This document shows positions 51,710 to 60,923 of a DNA stretch of 64,000 nt, in pieces (position 1 is the stretch's first letter; each line of letters starts with the position of its first letter). Made by a program: the position numbers and the translations under genes. Source of the DNA: Mycoplasmatota bacterium (GTDB lineage Bacteria; Bacillota_I; Bacilli_A; MAG-NZ); assembly GCA_018394315.1 (NCBI GenBank), contig CP074575.1, positions 2,031,501-2,095,500 on the forward strand, given 5' to 3'. The notes below the pieces were generated by a model that did not search any database, was not told the DNA's origin, and saw only the letters and a program-made list of their open reading frames with translations.

Positions 51710-52408
51710 TTATGTCCAAGCTATTTCTTTCGCAGATTTCTTAGTTTCGTTAACTTTTATTTCTACTATTCTACCTGAGTTAAGTTTTACAATTCTATCA
51801 GACATCTCGCCTATATTGGGGTTATGAGAAATCACAATCATTGTCGTCTTATACTCTTTGTTTAACATCTCAAGAACTCCTAATACCTCTTTAGCAGTAC
51901 TTTCATCTAAGGCGCCAGTTGGTTCATCACAGAACATTATCTTAGGATTCTTAATTACCGCTCTTGCGATTGATACACGTTGTTGCTCTCCACCACTTAA
52001 CTGAGATGGAAACTTATCCTTTTGTTCCAAAATACCTATCTTAGCTAAAACGTCATCAAGTTCTAATGGGTTTTCACTAATCTTTGCGGCTAGTTCTATA
52101 TTTTCTCCTACAGTTAAAGTTTGAAATAAGTTGTAGCTTTGGAATATAAAACTGAGATAATCCCTTCTAAACTTCGTTAATTCTTTACTTGAATAATTAC
52201 TGATTGTCATACCGTCAACTTCAATTTTCCCGGATGTTGGGGTATCTAATCCACTTATAACATTAAGCATTGTAGACTTCCCGCTCCCAGATGGACCCAA
52301 GACGCATACAAACTCACCGTTCCTAACTTCTAAGTCAACACCTTTTAATGCCTCAGTTTTAATTTCGCCCATATCATAAACTTTAGAAACATCATTTAAT
52401 CTGATCAT
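51710..52408 (-). CDS. ABC transporter ATP-binding protein (MacB/LolD type)
   Basis: A 232-residue ATPase: GPSGSGKST (Walker A, about 36-44), LSGGEQQR (signature), IMFCDEPTGALD (Walker B) and ISHNPNIGEMSD (H-loop). The ATG at 52408 follows AGGAGGATAAAT; an in-frame TTG upstream is ignored. It ends one base before the permease start, so the two are one operon. The ATPase itself looks intact although its permease is interrupted. Confidence 0.93.
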   Translation of the reverse strand: MIRLNDVSKVYDMGEIKTEALKGVDLEVRNGEFVCVLGPSGSGKSTMLNVISGLDTPTSGKIEVDGMTISNYSSKELTKFRRDYLSFIFQSYNLFQTLTVGENIELAAKISENPLELDDVLAKIGILEQKDKFPSQLSGGEQQRVSIARAVIKNPKIMFCDEPTGALDESTAKEVLGVLEMLNKEYKTTMIVISHNPNIGEMSDRIVKLNSGRIVEIKVNETKKSAKEIAWT

Positions 52409-52462
52409 ATTTATCCTCCTACCCAATAATTTATGCTATTATATCATATTGATAGATATTAA

Positions 52463-52491
52463 TTGACAATTCTTGTGGTATAGGTTAATAT
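52463..52491 (+). promoter_or_regulatory. metK promoter
   Basis: TTGACA (52463-52468), a 17-bp spacer and TAATAT (52486-52491). Initiation near 52498 would put the riboswitch at the very 5' end of the transcript. Confidence 0.65.
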
Positions 52492-52507
52492 GTAAATGCA
52501 AAAAAAT

Positions 52508-52603
52508 ACTCATTAAGAGTTGCAGAGGAAGCTAGCCGAGGAAGCAACAGCAACCTATTAAATTAGGTGCTACTAGTAGGGGTAATATTACCTATCAATG
52601 AGA
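52508..52603 (+). ncRNA. SAM-I (S-box) riboswitch for metK
   Basis: P1 is CTCATT (52509-52514) with AATGAG (52597-52602). Conserved S-box blocks follow in order: AAGAG, GAGGAA, GCC, GAAGC, GCAACC and AGGTGCTA. GAGAAAAG (52600-52607) can instead pair with CTTTTCTC (52613-52620), an antiterminator that excludes both P1 and the terminator stem. SAM binding should stabilise P1, release the terminator and cut metK expression. Confidence 0.88.
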
Positions 52604-52610
52604 AAAGGAC

Positions 52611-52638
52611 TACTTTTCTCAATTTGAAAAGTATTTTT
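52611..52638 (+). terminator. riboswitch-controlled terminator before metK
   Basis: TACTTTTC (52611-52618) pairs with GAAAAGTA (52626-52633), followed by a T-run. It ends about 20 nt before the metK start and competes with the antiterminator. Confidence 0.85.
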
Positions 52639-52658
52639 ATTTTAGGAGGAAAGTTAAA

Positions 52659-53822
52659 ATGGAAAAAAAATTATTTACGTCTGAATCAGTTACAGAGGGT
52701 CATCCGGATAAAGTATGCGATCAAATAAGCGATGCTATACTTGATGCAATATTAACATTAGATCCAGAAGCAAGAGTAGCTTGCGAAACAACAGTAACAA
52801 CAGGATTAGTACTTGTTACAGGAGAAATCACAACTACTTCATACGTACCTATTCAAGATATAGTTCGTAAAACACTTACAGAAATCGGTTATACTAGATC
52901 AAAATATGGATTTGATGCAGAAAATGTATCAGTTTTGGTTTCACTAGATTCGCAAAGCCCTGATATCGCCCAAGGTGTTAATGAGAATGAAGGAGCTTAT
53001 TCTCAACAAGGTGCAGGAGATCAAGGTCTTATGTTTGGATATGCATGTGATGAAACAGAGGAGTATATGCCCTTATCTTTAGTTTTATCACATAAACTAA
53101 CTAAACAATTAGCTAAGATTAGAAAAGAAAAAACCCTAGATTATCTAAGACCAGACGGTAAGAGTCAAGTCACTATTGAATTTGATGAATCAGGAAAACC
53201 AAAACGAGTACATACAATAGTAGTTTCAACTCAACATTCAGAAGCAGTAACATATAAACAAATTCAAGAGGACATAAATAAACATGTCATACTTCCTATA
53301 GTTCCAAATCATTTAATTGATAGTGATACAAAACTATACATTAATCCAACTGGTAAATTCGTAATTGGTGGACCTAAAGGTGATGCTGGTCTAACTGGGA
53401 GAAAAATTATAGTTGATACTTACGGAGGAGTAGCTAGACATGGTGGCGGAGCCTTCAGTGGAAAAGACCCATCAAAAGTTGATAGAAGTGCTGCTTATGC
53501 TGCTAGATACATCTCTAAAAATGTCGTAGCTGCCGGCTTAGCTAGTAAATGTGAAATCCAGTTATCATACGCTATTGGTGTTGCAGATCCTATTAGTATT
53601 GGTATAGATACATTCAATACTAATAAAGTTAGTGAAGAAGTTATTATAAAAGCAATAAGAGAAAATTTCGGATTAAAACCGAAAGAAATAATAGACTCAC
53701 TTCAGTTAAAGAGACCTATCTATAGACAAACCGCTGCATACGGACACTTTGGTAGAAATGATTTAGATCTACCTTGGGAAAAACTAGATAAAGTGAAAAA
53801 ACTTAAGGAGTACTTATGTTAG
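52659..53822 (+). CDS. metK: S-adenosylmethionine synthetase
   Basis: A 387-residue enzyme: [21 protein letters not shown] (about 6-26, in parts) opens the protein, [12 protein letters not shown] (about 117-128) is the family hexapeptide region, and [19 protein letters not shown] (about 264-282) holds the phosphate loop with catalytic lysines. It makes SAM from methionine and ATP; a direct supplier for the radical SAM enzyme near 14 kb. The start follows TTTAGGAGGAAAGTTAAA. Regulation by the S-box upstream is clear. Its end overlaps the next gene by 7 nt. Confidence 0.98.
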   Translation: MEKKLFTSESVTEGHPDKVCDQISDAILDAILTLDPEARVACETTVTTGLVLVTGEITTTSYVPIQDIVRKTLTEIGYTRSKYGFDAENVSVLVSLDSQSPDIAQGVNENEGAYSQQGAGDQGLMFGYACDETEEYMPLSLVLSHKLTKQLAKIRKEKTLDYLRPDGKSQVTIEFDESGKPKRVHTIVVSTQHSEAVTYKQIQEDINKHVILPIVPNHLIDSDTKLYINPTGKFVIGGPKGDAGLTGRKIIVDTYGGVARHGGGAFSGKDPSKVDRSAAYAARYISKNVVAAGLASKCEIQLSYAIGVADPISIGIDTFNTNKVSEEVIIKAIRENFGLKPKEIIDSLQLKRPIYRQTAAYGHFGRNDLDLPWEKLDKVKKLKEYLC

Positions 53823-54130
53823 ATAGTATAAGTGTAAATGAGTTAAAGAGTGTTAATAAAAAATCGATCAATCTTATCGATGTTAGAGAGCCGAGTGAAT
53901 TTGAAGCAGCTCATATTCCGAATTCAAAAAACATTCCTTTAAAAACATTATTAAAATCACCTGAAGAATTCATTAAAGGGAAAACTTATATAGTTTGTGC
54001 ATCAGGATCCAGAAGTAAAAAAGTTTGCAAGAAGTTATCTAAAAAATATGATGTTGTGAATGTACTAGGCGGCACAGCCATGTATAGTAGACATTATTCA
54101 CTTATAAGATATGTAAAAGCAGGAAAATAA
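53816..54130 (+). CDS. single-domain rhodanese-like protein
   Basis: A 104-residue rhodanese: [20 protein letters not shown] (about 18-37) is the N-terminal signature, and [12 protein letters not shown] (about 60-71) the active-site loop with the catalytic Cys. It would carry sulfane sulfur (thiosulfate:cyanide sulfurtransferase-type). It overlaps metK by 7 nt, so the two are co-translated and share the SAM riboswitch. Confidence 0.92.
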   Translation: MLDSISVNELKSVNKKSINLIDVREPSEFEAAHIPNSKNIPLKTLLKSPEEFIKGKTYIVCASGSRSKKVCKKLSKKYDVVNVLGGTAMYSRHYSLIRYVKAGK

Positions 54131-54143
54131 ATCCTGCTTTTTA
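54118..54143. terminator. terminator after the metK-rhodanese operon
   Basis: AGCAGGA (54118-54124) pairs with TCCTGCT (54132-54138) and is followed by TTTT. It overlaps the rhodanese stop and lies between convergent genes. Confidence 0.85.
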
Positions 54144-55319
54144 TATACTATAACCAGCCGTATAACCAGTAGATAAAGCTATTGTTAAATTATATCCACC
54201 AGTTTTTCCATCTAAATCAAGTACTTCGCCTACAAAATATAAATTATATACGGACTTTGACTCCATTGTCTTAGGATCTATATCAGTTAAAGATACTCCG
54301 CCACCTGTAACAATTGCATTTTCATATCCTTTTAAAGAATTAATACTAATCTCAAAATTCTTAACCATTTCTAATAGTTTATTCATTCGATCTTTACTTA
54401 TCTCAGAAATATTTTGAGTCGTATTAGTTTTATTTACGATGAATTCAACTAACCTTTTTGGAAGTAATTCCTTAAGCGCAAGAGAAACCGAACTCAATTC
54501 CTTTATTTTATCTAATAATTCTTCTCTTTTAACATCCGGAAGCAAATCTATTTTTAGTATAACTGGCCCATTTTTAAGACCAAAATATACATTCTTAGAG
54601 ATATTAAGAACAGTGGGACCACTTATTCCAAAGTGAGTAAAAATCATCGGACCTCTATAAGATGTCTTATATTTGATTGTTACATCTTTTAGTGAAATTC
54701 CTTGCAATGTCTTATTCTTAATAAACTCATCATCCGATATCAAGGGAGTATTATTTGGATAAAGCTCAGTAACTACATGGTTATATTTCTTAGCTATTTG
54801 ATAACCAGTTTCAGTTGATCCTAGCTGGGGATAAGTTAAACCTCCAGTAGCAACAACTACATACTTACTATTATAAGTAGTTTTATCAGTTGTGATATGA
54901 AAATCATATTTAACTTTGTCCACCTGAATTACTTCTTCATGATGAACATCAACACCAAACTTTTGCAAATCTTTTATTAGTGCATTCAAAATATCCCTAG
55001 CTTGATTACTTATTGGAAATACTTTATTATCCTCTTCTTCTTTAAGTTCAACACCTAAATCTTCAAAATACTGAAAAATTTCATTTGGACCAAAATTGTT
55101 TAGAGTTTTATATGGAAAACGGTCGTTTACATAAAGCATAAAATTAGAAATGCTTTTAAGATTTGTAATATTACACCTTCCACCTCCAGAGACAAGTAAC
55201 TTACGTCCTAGCTCTTTGTTTTTTTCAATCAACAGAACTTTTCTATTATTAAATTTTGCGGCAGTAATTGCGGCCATAATGCCACTTGGACCACCACCTA
55301 TAACAATAACATCATACAT
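54141..55319 (-). CDS. HI0933/YhiN-type flavoprotein
   Basis: A 392-residue FAD protein. VIVIGGGPSGIMAAITAA (about 4-21) is the FAD-binding fold; RKLLVSGGGRCNITN (about 39-53) and VATGGLTYPQLGSTETGY are family hallmarks; GGVSLTDIDPKTMESK and LDLDGKTGGYNLTIALSTG at the C-terminus complete the HI0933 pattern. Its physiological reaction is unknown; the family is often linked to tRNA or BaiN-like reductions, unproven here. The gene is convergent with the rhodanese and has no operon partner. Confidence 0.92.
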   Translation of the reverse strand: MYDVIVIGGGPSGIMAAITAAKFNNRKVLLIEKNKELGRKLLVSGGGRCNITNLKSISNFMLYVNDRFPYKTLNNFGPNEIFQYFEDLGVELKEEEDNKVFPISNQARDILNALIKDLQKFGVDVHHEEVIQVDKVKYDFHITTDKTTYNSKYVVVATGGLTYPQLGSTETGYQIAKKYNHVVTELYPNNTPLISDDEFIKNKTLQGISLKDVTIKYKTSYRGPMIFTHFGISGPTVLNISKNVYFGLKNGPVILKIDLLPDVKREELLDKIKELSSVSLALKELLPKRLVEFIVNKTNTTQNISEISKDRMNKLLEMVKNFEISINSLKGYENAIVTGGGVSLTDIDPKTMESKSVYNLYFVGEVLDLDGKTGGYNLTIALSTGYTAGYSI

Positions 55320-55340
55320 TAAATCACTCCAAATTTAGAC

Positions 55341-55976
55341 TTACTTCTTCTCTTCCTTATATACCTTATAAGAATAGTAAAAAGTATAAATAATACTTAT
55401 TGATATAAAAGCCGAACCTACTTTAGATAAAATGGGATAATTCAATACTCCTAATAAAATCATGATGATTCCATCAATTACGAATATATATCCACCTAAT
55501 CTATGTGTCTTATTCCAAACGTATTCACTAGATAAAGTCCAAGGTGTTTTAATACCTATGAAAAACGATTGTCTAATTCTAGACATATAATTCCCAAGTA
55601 TCATTAATAATACACCGATAATAATTGGTATTACTCTACTGACATCAATACTACCATCAGCAGCTAAAATACTCAATAAATAAGTACATACAAAAACTAG
55701 TGTAATCGAGTATCTTATTATTTCATACTCCTTTTTAAATCTTTTATAATTTTTAGTCTTTGGATCTAATCTTTTAAACACAGGGAACAGCAAATATATT
55801 AATGGGGGTACACAGAATAAAATGAACAAATTCTCTTTACCGGCATATCTGTTGACATCGCCATGGATATTCCAGTGTATTGGAACTTGACTAGGTAAAT
55901 CAGGATAAATAATTACTGTATATACTAATGAAAAAATGATAGCTGACCATAAAGAATATTTAAAAAATCTATTCAT
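55341..55976 (-). CDS. SdpI-family membrane protein (DUF1648)
   Basis: A 211-residue protein with six predicted helices. DLPSQVPIHWNIHGDVNRY (about 27-45) is the DUF1648 signature, and the later part (GNYMSRIRQSFFIGIKTPWT; NKTHRLGGYIF) is the SdpI domain. In Bacillus subtilis SdpI confers immunity to the SdpC toxin and sequesters the repressor SdpR. The ATG at 55976 lies 8 nt inside the end of the ArsR gene, after AAAGGAGGTAATAAAC, so the pair is translationally coupled. No sdpABC-like toxin genes are in the window. Confidence 0.88.
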   Translation of the reverse strand: MNRFFKYSLWSAIIFSLVYTVIIYPDLPSQVPIHWNIHGDVNRYAGKENLFILFCVPPLIYLLFPVFKRLDPKTKNYKRFKKEYEIIRYSITLVFVCTYLLSILAADGSIDVSRVIPIIIGVLLMILGNYMSRIRQSFFIGIKTPWTLSSEYVWNKTHRLGGYIFVIDGIIMILLGVLNYPILSKVGSAFISISIIYTFYYSYKVYKEEKK

Positions 55977-56238
55977 GTTTATTACCTCCTTTAACATCAA
56001 AAAACCACTTAACAACATCTTGAAAGACAGTTACGTTAAGCATATAAATAATACTTTGACCTTTCCTTTCACTTTGAATTAAGCCACTTGACTTTAGTAA
56101 TGATAAGTGATGTGAAATGGATGGTTTCGAAATATTAAATTTATCAGAAATATCACCAGCACTTAAATCTTTTTCTCGAAGTAATTCTATAATTTTTCTT
56201 CTTGTTGGATCACTCAGTGCTTTAAAGATACTATTCAT
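55969..56238 (-). CDS. ArsR-family repressor, SdpR-like
   Basis: An 89-residue ArsR winged helix: LSDPTRRKIIELLREKDLS and AGDISDKFNISKPSISHHLS (about 8-46) form the recognition region, followed by the wing SERKGQSIIY. No metal-binding cysteines are present, as in the SdpR group. It precedes the SdpI gene with an 8-nt overlap. By analogy it represses its own operon and is titrated by SdpI at the membrane. Confidence 0.9.
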   Translation of the reverse strand: MNSIFKALSDPTRRKIIELLREKDLSAGDISDKFNISKPSISHHLSLLKSSGLIQSERKGQSIIYMLNVTVFQDVVKWFFDVKGGNKHE

Positions 56239-56325
56239 ATATACACCTCCATAACTATTAGATATTTACCTAATTATCTAATGAATTATATAATCAATTG
56301 CCCATAAAGTCAAATAGAAAGGACT

Positions 56326-56892
56326 CTATTTTTGAGCCCTCACGATAGATTTTCTTACTAGAATGTAATATATAATTCCAGGGAATAATATTAATCCAAG
56401 ATATCTAAATACTGATGTAATAAGTTGATTAACATCTTCTAATCTTTCATAAAAGTAAGAATTTATAGATACACTCACTGCTACAAATCCTGAAATCATC
56501 ATTGAAAGTAAGATTATGTCTAAAATCAATACTCCTATTTTACTGCTTCGTCTTTCGTATTTATTGGTTAAGTATAAAAAGATTCCCGGGAATAGAATGA
56601 AAGCAATTGAATCTATAATGGTATTTACTGCTTCACTTTTTGATGACTGATACCTCTCATCTTTATACTCATCATATCTTTCGATGCACTCACTTTCTGT
56701 TAGTTCTTCTCCATCTTTCTGATCATATCCTATACCGCAGCTCCACCCCTTAAAATCATCATATGATTCCCTATAAACAGGACCACTTATAAGAGTAATA
56801 ACATTGAAATAAATTACAATCAAACTTACTAACATTGTTACAATCAAAGCAATATTAAATAATTGTTGCCATATTGTTTTATTAGTAAACAT
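56326..56892 (-). CDS. uncharacterised four-helix membrane protein
   Basis: A 188-residue protein with helices at about 10-35, 88-106, 118-140 and 152-178. A loop outside (about 36-85) holds two cysteines (WSCGIGYDQKDG; ESECIERYDEY) that could form a disulfide. I do not recognise a family. It is a single gene; the start follows AAGGAGGTAAAT. It lies between the sdpRI-like pair and the azoreductase, with no obvious link. Confidence 0.7.
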   Translation of the reverse strand: MFTNKTIWQQLFNIALIVTMLVSLIVIYFNVITLISGPVYRESYDDFKGWSCGIGYDQKDGEELTESECIERYDEYKDERYQSSKSEAVNTIIDSIAFILFPGIFLYLTNKYERRSSKIGVLILDIILLSMMISGFVAVSVSINSYFYERLEDVNQLITSVFRYLGLILFPGIIYYILVRKSIVRAQK

Positions 56893-56969
56893 ATTTACCT
56901 CCTTAGATTTACTGCATTATAACATAAATAATTAATAGATATCTACTAATAATATTTATAGGAGGTCAT

Positions 56970-57605
56970 ATGAAAAAGATACTATATATAACTGCAAACA
57001 CTAAACCTGAGAAATTGTCAACTTCTAAAACAGTTAGTCGAATATTTATAGATAAGATCAAAGATATGGGTATATTAACAGAGCTTGATTTATATGATAT
57101 GTATATTCCCGAAATCAACTACAAGTATTTTCAGTCAAGGGCAACTCTGGTTAAAGGTAATGAATACTTAAATTTAACTGAAGATGAACAAAAAGATGTC
57201 GCTGTTATTGATTTACTCGCTGACCAGTTTATCACTCATGATACATATGTAATTGCTGCTCCAATGTGGGGATTATCATTTCCATCAAAGCTTAAACAAT
57301 ATTTCGATTGTGTTTTAATAAATGGAAAGACACTTTCCATTACTGATGAATCAGTTGAAGGACTATTAACTGATGAAGAACGTCATGCTGTTTATATTCA
57401 GTCAAGTGGTGGCGATTATCCTCAAATTATGTCTAGACAAGTCAACCATGGGCTAACATATTTAAAAGACATACTAAAATTTTTAGGTGTTAAAGGATTT
57501 CATCCAATACTAATCGAAGGAACAGAAATGAAAGGTATCGGAAAAGAAAAAGCAATGGAAAAAGCAATATCACAAATGGATAAGATCATTAAAAAGATAA
57601 CTTGA
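56970..57605 (+). CDS. azoR: FMN-dependent NADH-azoreductase
   Basis: A 211-residue flavodoxin-like oxidoreductase. MKKILYITANTKPEKLSTSK (about 1-20) gives the phosphate-binding loop with the SxS pattern, AAPMWGLSFPSKLKQYFD (about 92-109) is the FMN-contacting MWN/G motif region, and QSSGGDYP (about 143-150) the second flavin loop. It reduces quinones and azo compounds with NADH. The start follows ATAGGAGGTCAT. Its TGA stop lies in the terminator loop. Confidence 0.9.
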   Translation: MKKILYITANTKPEKLSTSKTVSRIFIDKIKDMGILTELDLYDMYIPEINYKYFQSRATLVKGNEYLNLTEDEQKDVAVIDLLADQFITHDTYVIAAPMWGLSFPSKLKQYFDCVLINGKTLSITDESVEGLLTDEERHAVYIQSSGGDYPQIMSRQVNHGLTYLKDILKFLGVKGFHPILIEGTEMKGIGKEKAMEKAISQMDKIIKKIT

Positions 57606-57620
57606 AGAGTTATCTTTTTA
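57594..57620. terminator. terminator overlapping the azoreductase stop
   Basis: AAGATAACT (57594-57602) pairs with AGTTATCTT (57608-57616), loop TGAAG holding the TGA stop, followed by T-rich sequence. Can also serve the convergent repeat-protein gene. Confidence 0.88.
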
Positions 57621-60600
57621 ATTAAATAAACCCTTTAACCATAAAACAAGCTTATTGAACATAGATAATTCTAAGCTTGATGTTAAAGGTACATCGCTAA
57701 ACAAGTTATTAACAAGTGATTTATTTTCGTATTGGAAGTCAAATGAATATTCTTTACCATCCTTCATAAAAACAATCTTTTGTAAATCTACATTTTGTTC
57801 CTTTATTATGATTTCAATCCAATTCGGTGAAAAATCAAAGATTGTCTTCTTATCATAAGTAATATCAATGTTATCAGCTGAATAGAAACTATCATTCACA
57901 TAGATATAATCTAACTCATAATCAAAATCTCCCGTGAATCTAATCTTAACTTTGGTCTTATCATCCATTGAGACAATAGTATACTTCTTTAGTTGAGGCA
58001 AATCAAACTTAAGTTTTTCATAATCTTCTATGATTTCAAATACTGGTTTAACAATCAAGTCACTATTGATACTGGATAAGTCTTTATCCCATCCAAAAAT
58101 CTTATAACCAGCTCTTTCAATTATTGGAGGATTAATTAAGTTAGAAGATGTAACAGTATCTGTTCTAATAACTTTATTATTGATGTCTAAAAATTTGACT
58201 GTATAACTATGTGAATCAAATATTGCATAAATGCTTAAGTCACTTGTTATATCTACTAAAGATTCACTCCATCCTAAAAAATTATGTCCCTCTTTACTAA
58301 CATTAGGAGCAATAATAGTCTCACCATGATTAACTACTTTTTCACTGATTATAGTGTCATCCAAATAAAATGAAACATGATAACACATTCTTTCATATAT
58401 GGGATTCACAACCAAATTTGAGGAAATGTCAGTAAGTGATTGATCCCAACCTATAAAGTTATAACCTATAACTACGGGAGCATCGTATTGAATATCACTT
58501 GATTCAGTAACTTGAAAACGTTCAAGTAGATTTCCATGTATATCAAAGAAAAGAACATTATAGATGATATCATCGTTAATTTCTTCATCTATTACTATAT
58601 CAACTACAACTTCATCAACTACAACTTCAGAATCATCTTCTGATGGTTCATCGTTACTATTAGTAGGATCACTTATTTTTTTATAAACAGCATAAATTTG
58701 TCGATCCTCTAGCACTTCTAAATAATCACCATCCCACTTAACAAATTCATAACCATTAACTGTAGGTGGTATAGGTGGGATAGCATCACCATTATCATTC
58801 ACAATAAATTCATCTATAATTTTTCCTTCAAACCCATAAAAAATAACTGTATGTATTTTCTCATCGAATTGAGCAATAATTGTCACATCGGACGTAATGT
58901 TATCGTAAGTATCACTCCAAGAAGTAAAACTTGCATCCTCTTTTCTTGCTATTGGTGGAGAGGCACTTTCTCCATAATAAACCTCTTCAACTTTTAATAT
59001 CTTAAAATCATAGTTCATAAAGGTGACAGTATATTTATTTTTCTCATAAACTGCATGAACATCTGTATCATTTACAATATTTTGATAGTTACTACTCCAA
59101 TTCAAAAAGATATAACCTTCAACATTTATCGTTTCTGGTAATAAAGCATCCTTATTGTAATCAACAGTCACCGTTGATACAAGTTCCTCAAAGCAGTAAA
59201 AATTGACACTAAACTCTTTTATCTCATATGTTGCGATTACTGTTATGTCAGAAACAACATTACTTATGTCACCACTCCACCCTATAAAATCATACCCTTC
59301 ACGGATAGGATCATCAATCACTAATTCATCGCCATAAGAGACTATATAGCTATCAATTGTAGTTCCATTATAATCCCTCAAATATACATTATATTCATTT
59401 ATTTCATATAATGCATGAATACTTCTATTAGAGTCTATATTTTCATAATCCTCCTCCCAACAAACAAAATGGTATCCTTCAACTATAGGAGGCGTTGGTG
59501 GATTACCACTGTATCCATAATTTATTTCTTCGGAAAGAATAATTCCATCATACCCATAGTAATCAACTGTAAAAGTATTTATACTGTATTCAGCAATTAA
59601 AGTAATATCACTTGAAATATTATTATATTCCCCACTCCACCCTATAAACGAATAGCCTTCTCTAGAAGCAACAGGTGGATTCGCATTAAATCCATGTTCA
59701 ACACTATCGGTTTTAATAGTACTCCCATCGTAGTCTTTGAATGTAACTTGGTATTTATTAATTTCATAGATTGCGTGAATATTTTTATTCCTATAGATAG
59801 AACTATATTCTGAGTCCCACCCAATAAAATGATAACCAGTAATAAGAGGTGCTTCTGGTGGCGTACAACTATACCCATATAAAACATACTCAGTCTTTAT
59901 GAGCTCATTTTCCACAAAGAAATTGACAGTATACTTATTCACAATATACTCAGCTATCAATGTCCTACTTGAATTAATATCTAAATAGCTTCCGCTCCAT
60001 CCAGTAAATGTATAACCTATCCGAGAAGCACTTGGTGGAGAAGCATCATCTCCATAATCAACTTTAACACTTTTTAAAGTAGATCCATCATAATCCTTAA
60101 AGGTAACTGTATATTCTCTAGCCTCATATCTAGCATAAATATCTAAATTTGATATTACATTAGTATAACTCTTGTCCCACCCTATGAATTTTTTACCTGT
60201 AACAACAGGGACTGCTGGAGGAGTTGCATCATAATCGTGATTGACAATCTCACTCTTTATTAAATCATTATAGTAGTCATAAAAATTAACCGTATATGTT
60301 ATCCTTTCGTATTCAGCAAATAAAGTTCTATCAGAATCTATATTGGTAAAATTATTACTCCATCCAATAAAATCATATCCTATTCTGGAAACGCTTGGAG
60401 GATTAGCATTTTCTCCGTGTACCACTGTTTCAGTTTTTAATGTTCTTCCATCATAATCTTTAAAAACTACATTATAATCTCTAACTTCAAACTTAGCATA
60501 AACGTTAAGATTTGAAGTTATATTACTATAGCTTCTATCCCATCCCGTAAATTGATATCCCACTCTACTTGGATTAGTAGGTGTTATAGCTGAATCTCCG

Positions 60601-60824
60601 TCTCTTACATAATCTTGATCATGCAAAACAACACCATTATAAAATTTTACAGTATGGTAAATAAAATGCTCAGAGTAATTATTTGGATTTTGTAAACACA
60701 ATTGATATTGATTTATCCCTAAAGTAGGTAATACAAAGTACTCACAATCACTTACATCGTATGCTCTTGTGGCTTCTTTTGGAATGATAATTAATAAAAT
60801 AATGATTAACAAAACTCTTTTCAT
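57618..60824 (-). CDS. secreted protein with 14 InlB-type repeats
   Basis: A 1,068-residue protein. KRVLLIIILLIIIPKEATRA is a Sec signal peptide. After about 55 unique residues come 14 Listeria-Bacteroides (InlB B-type) repeats of about 68 residues, each ending in a GWxxxYxNI ... YEx block: 11 in a first array, an acidic linker (SNDEPSEDDSE; VVVDEVVVD), then three more. Units 2-11 alternate between a FKDYDGSTLK subtype and an NFY-type subtype. The last 140 residues are unique and beta-rich, and end without a membrane helix or LPxTG. Function unknown; probably an exported adhesive or stalk protein, of the same repeat class as the giant protein at 17-31 kb. Confidence 0.88.
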   Translation of the reverse strand: MKRVLLIIILLIIIPKEATRAYDVSDCEYFVLPTLGINQYQLCLQNPNNYSEHFIYHTVKFYNGVVLHDQDYVRDGDSAITPTNPSRVGYQFTGWDRSYSNITSNLNVYAKFEVRDYNVVFKDYDGRTLKTETVVHGENANPPSVSRIGYDFIGWSNNFTNIDSDRTLFAEYERITYTVNFYDYYNDLIKSEIVNHDYDATPPAVPVVTGKKFIGWDKSYTNVISNLDIYARYEAREYTVTFKDYDGSTLKSVKVDYGDDASPPSASRIGYTFTGWSGSYLDINSSRTLIAEYIVNKYTVNFFVENELIKTEYVLYGYSCTPPEAPLITGYHFIGWDSEYSSIYRNKNIHAIYEINKYQVTFKDYDGSTIKTDSVEHGFNANPPVASREGYSFIGWSGEYNNISSDITLIAEYSINTFTVDYYGYDGIILSEEINYGYSGNPPTPPIVEGYHFVCWEEDYENIDSNRSIHALYEINEYNVYLRDYNGTTIDSYIVSYGDELVIDDPIREGYDFIGWSGDISNVVSDITVIATYEIKEFSVNFYCFEELVSTVTVDYNKDALLPETINVEGYIFLNWSSNYQNIVNDTDVHAVYEKNKYTVTFMNYDFKILKVEEVYYGESASPPIARKEDASFTSWSDTYDNITSDVTIIAQFDEKIHTVIFYGFEGKIIDEFIVNDNGDAIPPIPPTVNGYEFVKWDGDYLEVLEDRQIYAVYKKISDPTNSNDEPSEDDSEVVVDEVVVDIVIDEEINDDIIYNVLFFDIHGNLLERFQVTESSDIQYDAPVVIGYNFIGWDQSLTDISSNLVVNPIYERMCYHVSFYLDDTIISEKVVNHGETIIAPNVSKEGHNFLGWSESLVDITSDLSIYAIFDSHSYTVKFLDINNKVIRTDTVTSSNLINPPIIERAGYKIFGWDKDLSSINSDLIVKPVFEIIEDYEKLKFDLPQLKKYTIVSMDDKTKVKIRFTGDFDYELDYIYVNDSFYSADNIDITYDKKTIFDFSPNWIEIIIKEQNVDLQKIVFMKDGKEYSFDFQYENKSLVNNLFSDVPLTSSLELSMFNKLVLWLKGLFN

Positions 60825-60878
60825 AACTCACCTCGTTTATCTATTAAAGATATTTGTATGAATGCAGATTTTTACTAC

Positions 60879-60917
60879 AAAAAGCCTACTTTAGATGAGT
60901 CTAAAGTAGGCTTTTTT
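60879..60917. terminator. strong bidirectional terminator
   Basis: AAAAGCCTACTTTAGA and TCTAAAGTAGGCTTTT form a perfect 16-bp stem with a TGAG loop, T-run on both strands. It ends the GNAT gene transcript. Confidence 0.9.
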
Positions 60918-60923
60918 AATTCA

